This document shows positions 1 to 7,581 of a stretch of DNA of 64,000 nt, in pieces. The DNA is from Alistipes sp. (GTDB lineage: Bacteria > Bacteroidota > Bacteroidia > Bacteroidales > Rikenellaceae): assembly GCA_017555695.1 (NCBI GenBank), contig JAFZFX010000045.1, forward strand, positions 1 through 64,000. The letters are read 5' to 3'. Both the position numbers and the translations under genes were made by a program. The notes under the pieces are model-generated. The model saw only the letters and a program-made list of their open reading frames with translations, ran no database searches and had not been told where the DNA came from. The stretch's first letter is position 1; each line of letters opens with the position of its first letter.

Positions 1-25
1 GAGTATTTCAGGATCAAATGGAAAT

Positions 26-55
26 GATAAATGCGGGAAAACACCCGCATTTATC
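26..55. repeat. 12-bp perfect inverted repeat
   Basis: GATAAATGCGGG and CCCGCATTTATC form a perfect 12-bp stem around a 6-base loop. It could be the terminator of a gene beyond the left edge, but no clear T tract follows on either strand. The right arm runs into the first of two direct repeats. Confidence 0.6.
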
Positions 56-115
56 TACTAATTCTGACCAATAAACAAATATTGCCCCGATTTTATCTAC
101 TATTTTGACCAATAA
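50..115. repeat. two imperfect direct repeats, about 42-bp period
   Basis: The motif TTTATCTACTA, two or three variable bases, then TGACCAATAA occurs at about 50-74 and again at 92-115. The region has no open frame. Its function is unknown. It could be the start of a longer array cut by the window edge or a pair of regulator sites. Confidence 0.5.
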
Positions 116-160
116 GCCCGAATTACGGAGCTTGAGAGGCCCGAGGCTTCAGCGCGACAC

Positions 161-195
161 AAAAAAATATGCTCGGCCACTTTGACCGAGCATAT
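161..195 (-). terminator. rho-independent terminator after rpmE2
   Basis: Read on the minus strand, TATGCTCGG and CCGAGCATA form a 9-bp stem followed at once by seven T. It lies about 20 bases past the L31 stop codon. Confidence 0.8.
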
Positions 196-216
196 TCACT
201 AAGCAATCTCTGTCGA

Positions 217-480
217 TTACTTGTTCTTCTTATCGTAGCGCTTTGCGTAACGGCTCATAAACTTATCCACACGACCGGCGGTATCAACCAACTTCATCTG
301 ACCAGTGTAGAACGGGTGAGATGTGTTAGAGATTTCCATCTTGTAAACTGGATAGGTTTCGCCGTTCACTTCGATGGTCTCTTTTGTCGAAACGGCGGAC
401 CTGCACAAAAACACGTGGTCATTCGACATATCCTTGAATGCCACTAAACGATAATTCTCTGGATGAATACCCTTTTTCAT
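217..480 (-). CDS. rpmE2: 50S ribosomal protein L31 type B
   Basis: An 87-residue basic protein that starts MKKGIHPENY, the usual opening of bL31. It is a component of the large subunit at the central protuberance and makes the B1b bridge with the small subunit. The CxxC zinc motifs of type A L31 are absent, and the length fits the type B (zinc-free, C-minus) form. It is transcribed alone, with a Bacteroidetes promoter at 518-548 and a strong terminator at 161-195. Type B L31 can replace the zinc form under zinc limitation in other bacteria. Whether this genome also has a type A copy cannot be seen here. Confidence 0.95.
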   Translation of the reverse strand: MKKGIHPENYRLVAFKDMSNDHVFLCRSAVSTKETIEVNGETYPVYKMEISNTSHPFYTGQMKLVDTAGRVDKFMSRYAKRYDKKNK

Positions 481-517
481 TTTCGTCTTTTTGTTTAATT
501 AAGTACTTAATTCGGCG

Positions 518-548
518 CAAAGGTAAGCAATTTATTTTCACTGACAAA
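518..548 (-). promoter_or_regulatory. promoter of rpmE2
   Basis: On the minus strand a -33 TTTG (545-548) and a -7 TACCTTTG (518-525) are 19 bases apart. This matches the primary sigma consensus of Bacteroidetes (TTTG, 19-21 bases, TAnnTTTG). The start codon is 37 bases downstream. Confidence 0.75.
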
Positions 549-607
549 CTTTTTTCAATAAAAATGTGAGTATTACACCCATTTATACGGCTTTAGCACT
601 CTCTGAC

Positions 608-630
608 TCGCCTTGGGGCGGGCTTTTTTT
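608..630 (+). terminator. plus-strand terminator-like hairpin with no plus-strand gene
   Basis: CTCGCC-TTGG-GGCGGG followed by seven T reads as a terminator on the plus strand. No plus-strand gene lies upstream: rpmE2 and its promoter point the other way. It may end a short unannotated transcript from 550-610, or be fortuitous. Confidence 0.4.
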
Positions 631-634
631 GAGG

Positions 635-892
635 CTAATCGATTCGGCGGGGCGCAAAGAGCGAGGCTATGCAGAGCAATACCACAGCACCGATGACCGA
701 GGCCAACAGTGCCCCAAATGTGGTGACGGGCACCCACCCCACCAGGCCGACGAGCCAGCCCCCGAGGAATCCGCCGATGATGCCGATGATGATATTGAGT
801 ACCATACCCGCGCCGCTACCTCTGACAATCAGGTTGGCGAGCCACCCGGCCACCAGACCTATAAGCAAATACCATAACCAAAACATAATCAC
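635..892 (-). CDS. GlsB/YeaQ/YmgE family stress-response membrane protein
   Basis: An 85-residue, very hydrophobic glycine-rich protein with three predicted membrane segments (about residues 4-20, 28-50 and 56-78). The pattern of a small first helix, GxGxGxxxNIIIGIIGGFLGG in the middle and a hydrophobic third helix is that of the transglycosylase-associated protein family. Members are inner membrane proteins linked to general, acid or envelope stress in several phyla, but their biochemical role is unknown. It stands alone, 154 bases from the start of rpmE2. No good Bacteroidetes promoter could be assigned. Confidence 0.85.
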   Translation of the reverse strand: MIMFWLWYLLIGLVAGWLANLIVRGSGAGMVLNIIIGIIGGFLGGWLVGLVGWVPVTTFGALLASVIGAVVLLCIASLFAPRRID

Positions 893-1072
893 AATATTTT
901 AGATGTTTCCACTCACTGCGGCTGCAAATTCTGTACCCAACCGCACCTCGGCCAAAAGCCTCGGAGCCAACCTCGCCAGAGAGATAAGCCGCAGACGGAA
1001 AGCGCACTGCGCCACAACACGACGGAAAGGATAGTCTGAAAGCGCGTAAAAATATATTTTTTGTATCGAGTG

Positions 1073-1103
1073 TTTCATTTTCAATTTTTTTATCATATCT
1101 TTG
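1073..1103 (+). promoter_or_regulatory. promoter of the CAU tRNA
   Basis: A -7 box TATCTTTG (1096-1103) lies 46 bases before the tRNA. A one-mismatch -33 (TTTC, 1073-1076) is 19 bases upstream of it. The fit to the Bacteroidetes consensus is good. Confidence 0.6.
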
Positions 1104-1149
1104 CACTCGCAAAACGCCCACATACTCAACGGGCAGTTTTGTTTTGTGC

Positions 1150-1223
<74 letters not shown>

Positions 1224-1228
1224 CAATG

Positions 1229-1263
1229 AAACCTGTATAACGAAAGTTATGCAGGTTTTTTGT
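1229..1263 (+). terminator. terminator after the tRNA
   Basis: AACCTG-ATAAC and GTTAT-CAGGTT pair around a GAAA loop and are followed by a T run, starting 5 bases after the tRNA. The T run also supplies the -33 element of the next promoter. Confidence 0.8.
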
Positions 1264-1290
1264 TTGTGTATGTAAAATTTCGTATCTTTG
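1259..1290 (+). promoter_or_regulatory. promoter of anmK
   Basis: TTTG (1259-1262), 20 bases, then TATCTTTG (1283-1290): an exact match to the Bacteroidetes promoter. The -33 lies inside the T tract of the tRNA terminator, so the two transcription units are packed back to back. Transcripts would start near 1296. Confidence 0.7.
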
Positions 1291-1322
1291 GATTTAACCA
1301 ACCACTAACACACAAACACGAT

Positions 1323-2474
1323 ATGTACGCCATAGGTATTATGTCGGGCACTTCGCTCGACGGCGTCGATGCGGCACTTGTCAGCATCGAGGGCAGAGGG
1401 GCTGCCACAAAGGTCAGCCTCATAGGATTCACCACAACCGAGATTCCCGATGAGCTTAAACGCGAGATACGCCAAGCCGTGAAACCCGCTACGGGCACGG
1501 TCGATTTGCTCTGTTCGCTCAACTTCAAGTTGGGCTACCTCTTCGCCGATGCAGCCAAGGCGGTATGTGCGGCGGCAGACTTCCCGATGGAGAGGGTCGA
1601 TTTCATAGCCTCGCACGGCCAGACCGTATGGCACATCCCCAAGCCCGACGGCTGTTTCGTACGCTCGACGCTGCAGATTGGCGAGCCAGCGGTGATTGCC
1701 TACGAGACGGGCGTCAAGGTGGTGTCGAACTTCCGCACGATGGATATCGCAGCGGGCGGTGAGGGTGCGCCACTTGTCCCCTACAGCGAGTTTGTGTTAT
1801 ACTCTTCGCCCAACGAGAATGTGACACTGCAGAATATTGGCGGTATTGGCAATGTGACCGTGCTACCCTCGACGGGCAATATGGCCGATGTATATGCCTT
1901 CGACACGGGCCCTGGAAATATGGTCATCGACGAGATGATGCAACGCCTCTACGCTCGCCCCTACGACGAGGGTGGAGAGGTGGCAACGAGCGGCTCGGTG
2001 AATGAGGAGATGCTGCGCGAGCTGATGTCGCACCCCTACATCTCGATGCCCCTACCCAAGAGTACAGGTCGCGAGATGTTCGGCGAGCAGTACACTGCGG
2101 CGCTATTGGAGAGGTGGGCTGCGCTACCCTCGGCCGACCTTGTCGCCACAGCCACAGCCTTCACTGCCCACACCATAGCCGAGGCCTACCGCCGCTTCAT
2201 CATACCCCGCTGGCCCATCAGCCGCACCGTACTCGGTGGAGGTGGAGCGCACAACGCCACCCTGCGCCGTATGCTGGCCGAGCAGTTGCCAGGCGTCGAG
2301 GTGCTGACGCAGGATGAACTGGGCTTCTCGTCGGATGCCAAGGAGGCCATCGCCTTCGCCATTATGGGCAACGAGACGCTACACGGCTACCCCTCGAATG
2401 TATGTTCAGCTACGGGTGCTTCGCGTCAGGTCATCCTGGGCAACATCACCCCCGCACCGAACAAGGAGTATTAG
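1323..2474 (+). CDS. anmK: anhydro-N-acetylmuramic acid kinase
   Basis: AnmK phosphorylates 1,6-anhydro-MurNAc released from peptidoglycan turnover while opening the anhydro ring, giving MurNAc-6-phosphate in the cytoplasm. The N-terminus IMSGTSLDGVDAAL is the family's ATP-binding signature. SHGQTVWH (about residue 97) and DTGPGNMVID (about 197) are further hallmarks. I start at MYAIGIMSG (1323): the extra 21 upstream residues of the open frame lie over the -7 promoter box, so cannot be translated from that promoter. The 383-residue length fits the family. MurQ and other recycling genes are not adjacent. The gene stands alone. Confidence 0.95.
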   Translation: MYAIGIMSGTSLDGVDAALVSIEGRGAATKVSLIGFTTTEIPDELKREIRQAVKPATGTVDLLCSLNFKLGYLFADAAKAVCAAADFPMERVDFIASHGQTVWHIPKPDGCFVRSTLQIGEPAVIAYETGVKVVSNFRTMDIAAGGEGAPLVPYSEFVLYSSPNENVTLQNIGGIGNVTVLPSTGNMADVYAFDTGPGNMVIDEMMQRLYARPYDEGGEVATSGSVNEEMLRELMSHPYISMPLPKSTGREMFGEQYTAALLERWAALPSADLVATATAFTAHTIAEAYRRFIIPRWPISRTVLGGGGAHNATLRRMLAEQLPGVEVLTQDELGFSSDAKEAIAFAIMGNETLHGYPSNVCSATGASRQVILGNITPAPNKEY

Positions 2475-2480
2475 GGGAAA

Positions 2481-2570
2481 AGGAAGAAATTCCCACGCAT
2501 CTGTTTTCCATAGTCATTACGAGGAGGGCCAGCCCGACGCGGTAATCTCAAAACAGATGCTCGGAATGAC
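2481..2570. repeat. nested intergenic hairpin element
   Basis: GCATCTGTTTT (2497-2507) and AAAACAGATGC (2550-2560) form an 11-bp stem. It encloses one copy of the window's REP-like unit (2513-2549, itself ATTAC/GTAAT and GGGC/GCCC hairpins). The flanks ATTCCCAC and CGGAATGAC match the ends of another unit type seen at 28535-28570, so one repeat appears inserted in another. Confidence 0.6.
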
Positions 2571-2573
2571 AAA

Positions 2574-2611
2574 TAAAAACGGGCTGTCGGAATCACCCAA
2601 CAGCCCGTTAT
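2574..2611 (-). terminator. terminator at the end of the surface-protease operon
   Basis: On the minus strand AACGGGCTGT and ACAGCCCGTT form a 10-bp stem followed by TTTATTT, 17 bases past the stop of the last lipoprotein gene. It closes the long minus-strand block that begins at susC. Confidence 0.8.
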
Positions 2612-2627
2612 CTCTCTACGAAGTGCC

Positions 2628-3077
2628 CTACTCCTCAAACGAGGGCAACTCCGAGCGGACATACACGCTCACATCGTTTCTATTATCGAGCGCCGTCCAG
2701 ACCATCCTATCGGCAGTGAGGTCGCTGACCACATAGCGGTGTGCCCAGTCGCCATTGCCGTAGTCGTAGTTACCACGAATGATTGCACCCTCCTCGGCAT
2801 CGGTGTAGATGTAGTAGCTACCCGTAATGGTACGCACATAGTGGGTATCCACGCTCTGATAGAGCGTATAGGTGCGGTCGGAGCGCTGAAAATCAATATA
2901 TACAAATGCGCCCTCGGCGATATCGCCACCACTCCAGCTATGCAGACGCCAAACACCCGCAATATTATTGGGCGTAACATCCAATGTGGCCTCCTGCGGC
3001 TCCTTCTCCGGGCTGCACGAAACGGCCAAAGCAACCATCACAGCCAAAAAGGCTCGTACAAAAATCGTGTTTTTCAT
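2628..3077 (-). CDS. small lipoprotein, lipocalin-like barrel suspected
   Basis: A 149-residue protein with a signal peptide and lipobox (LAVSC, Cys21) followed by SPEKEPQEA. The mature part opens NIAGVWRLHSW and has alternating beta strands, as in the lipocalin-like single-barrel lipoproteins common in gut Bacteroidales. This resemblance is by pattern only. It is the last gene of the block, 8 bases after the DUF1573 gene, and is followed by a terminator. Its function is unknown. It may bind a small ligand or act as an accessory of the neighbouring surface protease. Confidence 0.7.
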   Translation of the reverse strand: MKNTIFVRAFLAVMVALAVSCSPEKEPQEATLDVTPNNIAGVWRLHSWSGGDIAEGAFVYIDFQRSDRTYTLYQSVDTHYVRTITGSYYIYTDAEEGAIIRGNYDYGNGDWAHRYVVSDLTADRMVWTALDNRNDVSVYVRSELPSFEE

Positions 3078-3085
3078 TATCTCAA

Positions 3086-3874
3086 TTACTTTATATCCTT
3101 AAACTTTACTCTTATTAGGCGCTCACGCAACGGCAAGGCCAGACCTTTTATGTATAGGTTCAACCCCTTCTCCTGCTTCTCGGCACGGGGCGTGTAGGTC
3201 ACAACCAAATCTCCCTCGGCTCCGCCCTGCAACACTGCGGGCTCGCTCCTGAGTGTAATACCCGCCGACGAGAGCAGTGTGTCGGCCGACAACCTCATAG
3301 CCCTCTCGCTACTATTCAGGCAGGCAATTCTCACCTCCTGGCGTCTATCGCCATCCAACACCACCGTATCTTGTCGCAGACGCAACGCCCCACGATAGAA
3401 TGGGTAGTCGCCACGACGGTCAGCCGAAGGCTGCACCTCGCCACGCACCTTCACTACCGCTGTCGGCGTAGTATCCGAGAGGTTGGTATAGATATAGATG
3501 CGTTGCTCGACCTTACCTGGGTGACCCTTGGGGTAGTAGGCAACTGCGATTGTCGCCTTCTCGCCACCCTTCACCACCTTACGCTCGGCCTCTGCCTTCA
3601 GGCACGAGCAGGATGTGCGAACAGATGTTATCGTCAGCGGTTTATCGCCACCATTGCGCCACACAATCACCTTGCGCCACGCCGCCGAGTCCTCGCTGAT
3701 GCAGCCAAACAACACCACATCGCCACCCTCGACAACCATTCGCGCACCTGTCACCGTCTTGGGGTTGGCAACACTATCCAGCACCGACTGCGGGATAATC
3801 TTTATCTGGGCTCGGCACTCGGCACCAAGAGCCGACACGAGCAACCAGAGCAGTATGACCACCCCACGCACCAT
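3086..3874 (-). CDS. DUF1573-type secreted protein
   Basis: A 262-residue protein with an N-terminal signal peptide (cut near ECRAQ). A DUF1573 immunoglobulin-like domain spans about residues 55-145: FVWRN-like strand, TSVRTSCSC and a DTTPTAVVKVRGEV ending. The CSC pair after TSVRT is typical of the family. A second, similar sandwich follows at about 150-260. DUF1573 domains are abundant in Bacteroidetes envelope proteins and have no assigned activity. It starts 2 bases after the protease stop codon and 8 bases separate it from the next gene, so it is surely co-transcribed and probably translationally coupled with the protease. Confidence 0.8.
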   Translation of the reverse strand: MVRGVVILLWLLVSALGAECRAQIKIIPQSVLDSVANPKTVTGARMVVEGGDVVLFGCISEDSAAWRKVIVWRNGGDKPLTITSVRTSCSCLKAEAERKVVKGGEKATIAVAYYPKGHPGKVEQRIYIYTNLSDTTPTAVVKVRGEVQPSADRRGDYPFYRGALRLRQDTVVLDGDRRQEVRIACLNSSERAMRLSADTLLSSAGITLRSEPAVLQGGAEGDLVVTYTPRAEKQEKGLNLYIKGLALPLRERLIRVKFKDIK

Positions 3875-3876
3875 CG

Positions 3877-5913
3877 TTACAGCCAGCCGTTATCGGTTGC
3901 ACCCTCACGCACGGTGATGGTGAAGTTCTGCGAACTGCCATCCGAAGATTTAACCACTGCCGTAGTCACGCCCTGCTGCAGACCCTTGAAGACGAGCTTC
4001 GCGCCCTGCTCCTCGACGCTGGCAACAGCGCCATCGGCAATCACAACAGAGAATGTAGCACCCTCTGCAGCATCGAAATAGAGTGCGGGAGCAACCGCCA
4101 CCGTACCATTCAGCGCGATGTAGAGGTTGGGGAAGCGCATAGGCTCACCCGCGCCACCGATAGCCTCGAGGAACGCCGCGGCATCCACCTGACCCGAGCC
4201 CATAGCGCCCTTATACTGCGACAACTCTATCTGCATAGGCTGCTGAGGACCGATGTCGGCCACATAGCGGCGATAGATCTTTCGTCCTACCATATAATCT
4301 TCAATCGGGCGAGCCGTCTCGATGAGCAACTGCTGCAACTCTGCGGCCTTGAAGTGACGGCGCAACTGCGTAGCGTACGAGATACCCAATGCCACAACAC
4401 CCGACACCTGAGGGCAGGCCATCGAAGTACCCTCCATATAGCCATAGCCGCTCTTGCTAATGTTATAGGGCAGCGTTGAGAGTATGCAACCCACCTCGCC
4501 GTAGTTATGCTCGTCGTCCACATAGTCGTAGTAGTAGTCCTGGTCGCCACCAGGTGCCGAGATGCTCGTACCCAAGCCGTAGTTAGTGTAAACGGCAGGA
4601 GTGAAATCGGCAGCCGTAGCCGCAACCGACACATAGTCGTCCGAAGCACCAGGATAACCCGCCTGCGGAGCAGACTCGTTACCACCTGCAAATACTGCTA
4701 TACCACCGTCGATAATACCACTCGGCGAGCCAGCATTGTGCGTGAAGTAGTCGAGCGCATCCTTCTCGAGCGGAGCACCAGCCTCCCACTCCTCCTGCGA
4801 AGCGAAGCCAGCCGCACCCCAATCGTACTCGTTGGCGCAACCCGACACATAGCCCCAACTGCACTGCAAAACCACAGCGCCATTGTCGGCGGCATATTTG
4901 ATGGCTCGGGCCACTGCGATGCTCGATGAGCCCACATTACCCGAAAATATCTGACACGACATAATCTTCACGCCCGCACGGTCGGCATTACCTCCCGCAA
5001 CCGAGCTTACGCCCACGCCGTTGCCGTTGCGTGCCGCAACCGAGCCCGCCACATGAGTACCGTGACCCGAATCGTAGGCCGTATTCCAGGTGATGACACC
5101 CGAATCGCTGGCGAAGTTATATCCGTGGTAGTCGCCCGCAAAGCCGTTATTGTCGTTATCCGAAGTGGAACGATAAACCTCATCCTCGTTCACCCACATA
5201 GACTCCTTCAAGTCGGGATGCTCGATAAAGACGCCCTCGTCGAGGACAGCCACCACAACCGACTCATCACCCGAAGAGAGTTCCCACGCCCTCTCGCACT
5301 GCACATCGGCATCCTTCACCGACTTGACAACCTCACCCTCGGTGAACATATCACCGCGATTGATAAGGTGCCACTGCCCCACCAGCAGAGGGTCGTCCAT
5401 CGTGCTGCGTGTCGCAGAGGCCATTGCCTGCTGTAACTTCTTCTCCGATAGCGGAGTAGCCTTACCTGTATATGCACGCTTGATGGTGCGGTTGAAATCC
5501 ACCTTCTGCACCTCTCCGAGCGAAAGGAAGCGACGAGCCACCTGCTCGGCATCCTCCTCACCGCCAAAGCGCACCACATACCACTGGTTAAGACCCGACT
5601 GGCGGGTTATCTCCTCACGACGGCTGTCGATGGGGAATACACGCTCCAGCTGGCAAGCGCCCACCACCTCGAGGATCTCATCCACCGTAGCCTCGCCACT
5701 GCGCGTAGCATCGGCGCCGCGTGTGAGGTGCATCTGCTCAATCATATCAGCCACCTCGGGAGTGAACTTAACCAGCAACTCGCTCTTGGCGAAGGGCTGC
5801 TCGATATCGGTCTCTGCCTCTATAGGCTCACTCTTCTGGCAGCCGACCATCAGCGTGGCGGCAACCAGCAACATAAGATATATCTTAAACTCTCTTATCA
5901 TCGTCTTCTTCAT
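3877..5913 (-). CDS. S8 (subtilisin-like) serine protease, lipoprotein
   Basis: A 678-residue secreted protease. The signal peptide ends in lipobox MVGC (Cys25). Residues about 40-150 resemble an inhibitor-type prodomain. The S8 catalytic domain spans about 200-545, with Asp225 (VAVLDEG), His284 (DSGHGTHVAG), oxyanion Asn412 (FAGGNES) and Ser497 (GTSMACPQVSG). The catalytic set is complete. The C-terminal 90 residues form a beta sandwich like bacterial Ig domains. It is probably tethered to the outer membrane and cleaves proteins at the cell surface. It sits inside a block of leucine-rich-repeat lipoproteins downstream of susCD, which suggests a role in supplying peptides to that importer. 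Confidence 0.92.
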   Translation of the reverse strand: MKKTMIREFKIYLMLLVAATLMVGCQKSEPIEAETDIEQPFAKSELLVKFTPEVADMIEQMHLTRGADATRSGEATVDEILEVVGACQLERVFPIDSRREEITRQSGLNQWYVVRFGGEEDAEQVARRFLSLGEVQKVDFNRTIKRAYTGKATPLSEKKLQQAMASATRSTMDDPLLVGQWHLINRGDMFTEGEVVKSVKDADVQCERAWELSSGDESVVVAVLDEGVFIEHPDLKESMWVNEDEVYRSTSDNDNNGFAGDYHGYNFASDSGVITWNTAYDSGHGTHVAGSVAARNGNGVGVSSVAGGNADRAGVKIMSCQIFSGNVGSSSIAVARAIKYAADNGAVVLQCSWGYVSGCANEYDWGAAGFASQEEWEAGAPLEKDALDYFTHNAGSPSGIIDGGIAVFAGGNESAPQAGYPGASDDYVSVAATAADFTPAVYTNYGLGTSISAPGGDQDYYYDYVDDEHNYGEVGCILSTLPYNISKSGYGYMEGTSMACPQVSGVVALGISYATQLRRHFKAAELQQLLIETARPIEDYMVGRKIYRRYVADIGPQQPMQIELSQYKGAMGSGQVDAAAFLEAIGGAGEPMRFPNLYIALNGTVAVAPALYFDAAEGATFSVVIADGAVASVEEQGAKLVFKGLQQGVTTAVVKSSDGSSQNFTITVREGATDNGWL

Positions 5914-5925
5914 TTTTGTGCTATG

Positions 5926-7569
5926 CTACTCCTCAACCGAGGGGATGGCCCACGGCTCCTTGCTTGTGTATATCTCGTAGTAGTACTTCAAACTGCTCGG
6001 CTCGTTATCGAAACCTGCCTGCGTACCATCCTGTGCGCGTCCCTCCTGCGAGAAGACAAGGCTATAGGGCAACCACCAGTCGAGTGCGGGGTGATAGAGC
6101 AACCACTTGGGCAACTCACCCGACAGACGGTTGAAGTTGATGGCGAAGCGCTTGGTGTTGGGCATAACCTTCTTGATGCGGTTATCCACCAGGAACTGCG
6201 GCAGTGTGTCGGCACGCTCGATATCCTGCTGTGTATAGACGGGCACCGTGTCGTCGTCCTCGAAGTCGGGCAACTTACCCTGCAGGTAGTTCACCGACAA
6301 CACCAGAGTGTCGAGATCCCACTTGATAAGGTCCACGGGGAACTTCTCCTCGTCGATGAAACCGCCCAAACTTGTCTTCACGGTGTTGCTAAGGTCATAG
6401 ACCGAACTGCGCTGATTGGCATTCATCACAAGCGAGCGCAGCACGGGGAAGTTGCGCTTTGTGAGCACATCGGGCACACGCTGGAAGTTATTGGCGCAGA
6501 CATTCAGATACTCCAGATTCTTCAGATTCTTCAGACTCTCGGGCAGCGACACCAGACCGTAACCGCCGACAGTCAGACGGCGCAACTGTGTCAGCTCGCA
6601 TATATCCTCGCCAAGCTCAAGATTCTTGAGAAAGGTGTTGGCATTACCGAAGAAGTACAACTCCTCGGCAGCCGTCAAGTAGCGCACCTCGAAAGGCAAC
6701 TCCTCATTAGTGCTGAAGAGCATAAACTGCGCCGACTTCACGCGACCTACATTCTGCTCGGTACAGCCCTCCATAGACTCGTCCCACAGCACCACATTGT
6801 TCCACATAGTCATCGGCTGCGAAGCATCCCACTGTGCCATAACATCCAGGTTACGGGCAATGGCCAGCAAGGCGATAGAGTCGCCCGAGCGTGTATCGGG
6901 AATGATTGGCTCGGCAGCCTCCTGCTTGATGCTCAGCACATCGCTACGCGACGCCTCGACACCCTTTCGGGGTGAGAATGTAATCTCGGCAAGGCGCTCG
7001 GCAGCCATAGTGTTGATATCCCAATGGAAACGGAGCTTGGTCTGACGGGGACGCATACCGCGGTTGAGTACCAACTTATAATCGTCGCACTTGAGCCACT
7101 CCACATCCTCGGGAATATTCACATCGAACTCCACATTGGCACGAACCGCCACATCGAAGTAGCGCTTGTCTGCCGCCAGATAACTCTCCACATCAAACGA
7201 GTTGTCATACAGCTCGATGGTATAAGGGAATCCCTCCTGCTCAACGCTCACATCGTAAGATTTCATCGTACGCAGATTCTGGATACGCACCACGCCAGAG
7301 CGAGGCTCGACGGTCAGCGCCGAGTCAATCTTGAACTCGCACATCACAGCGCCAGCACCATTGGCGGGCGAAACGGTAATCCACGCATCGTCGGTCGAGG
7401 CAATCCAGCTGTCGGCAATATCGACCTTGAGCTGTTTCACACCACCGACAGCCGAAATCTCTATCTTGTCGGCGTCCAACATCACCCCAGCATCCGCATC
7501 GTCGTCGGCGCAGGAGCTGATAGCCAAGAGGCTAAACATCAAAAGCAAATATCTCTCTATAATCTTCAT
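5926..7569 (-). CDS. BACON and leucine-rich-repeat surface lipoprotein
   Basis: A 547-residue lipoprotein: lipobox ISSC (Cys20) followed by ADDDAD, an acidic run like the Bacteroidetes surface-export signal. Residues about 30-115 form a BACON-type sandwich (DSWIASTDDAWITVSPANG, ending in DVSVEQEG). A second BACON-like domain follows at about 125-225. Leucine-rich repeats cover about 270-500 (LTVGGYGLVSLPESLKNLKN, LEYLNVCANNF). No catalytic motif is seen. Such proteins usually bind ligands. It is 12 bases from genes on both sides of the block, upstream of the protease, and pairs with the larger LRR protein at 7.6-10.3 kb. Confidence 0.85.
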   Translation of the reverse strand: MKIIERYLLLMFSLLAISSCADDDADAGVMLDADKIEISAVGGVKQLKVDIADSWIASTDDAWITVSPANGAGAVMCEFKIDSALTVEPRSGVVRIQNLRTMKSYDVSVEQEGFPYTIELYDNSFDVESYLAADKRYFDVAVRANVEFDVNIPEDVEWLKCDDYKLVLNRGMRPRQTKLRFHWDINTMAAERLAEITFSPRKGVEASRSDVLSIKQEAAEPIIPDTRSGDSIALLAIARNLDVMAQWDASQPMTMWNNVVLWDESMEGCTEQNVGRVKSAQFMLFSTNEELPFEVRYLTAAEELYFFGNANTFLKNLELGEDICELTQLRRLTVGGYGLVSLPESLKNLKNLEYLNVCANNFQRVPDVLTKRNFPVLRSLVMNANQRSSVYDLSNTVKTSLGGFIDEEKFPVDLIKWDLDTLVLSVNYLQGKLPDFEDDDTVPVYTQQDIERADTLPQFLVDNRIKKVMPNTKRFAINFNRLSGELPKWLLYHPALDWWLPYSLVFSQEGRAQDGTQAGFDNEPSSLKYYYEIYTSKEPWAIPSVEE

Positions 7570-7581
7570 ATCAAAGGTCTG

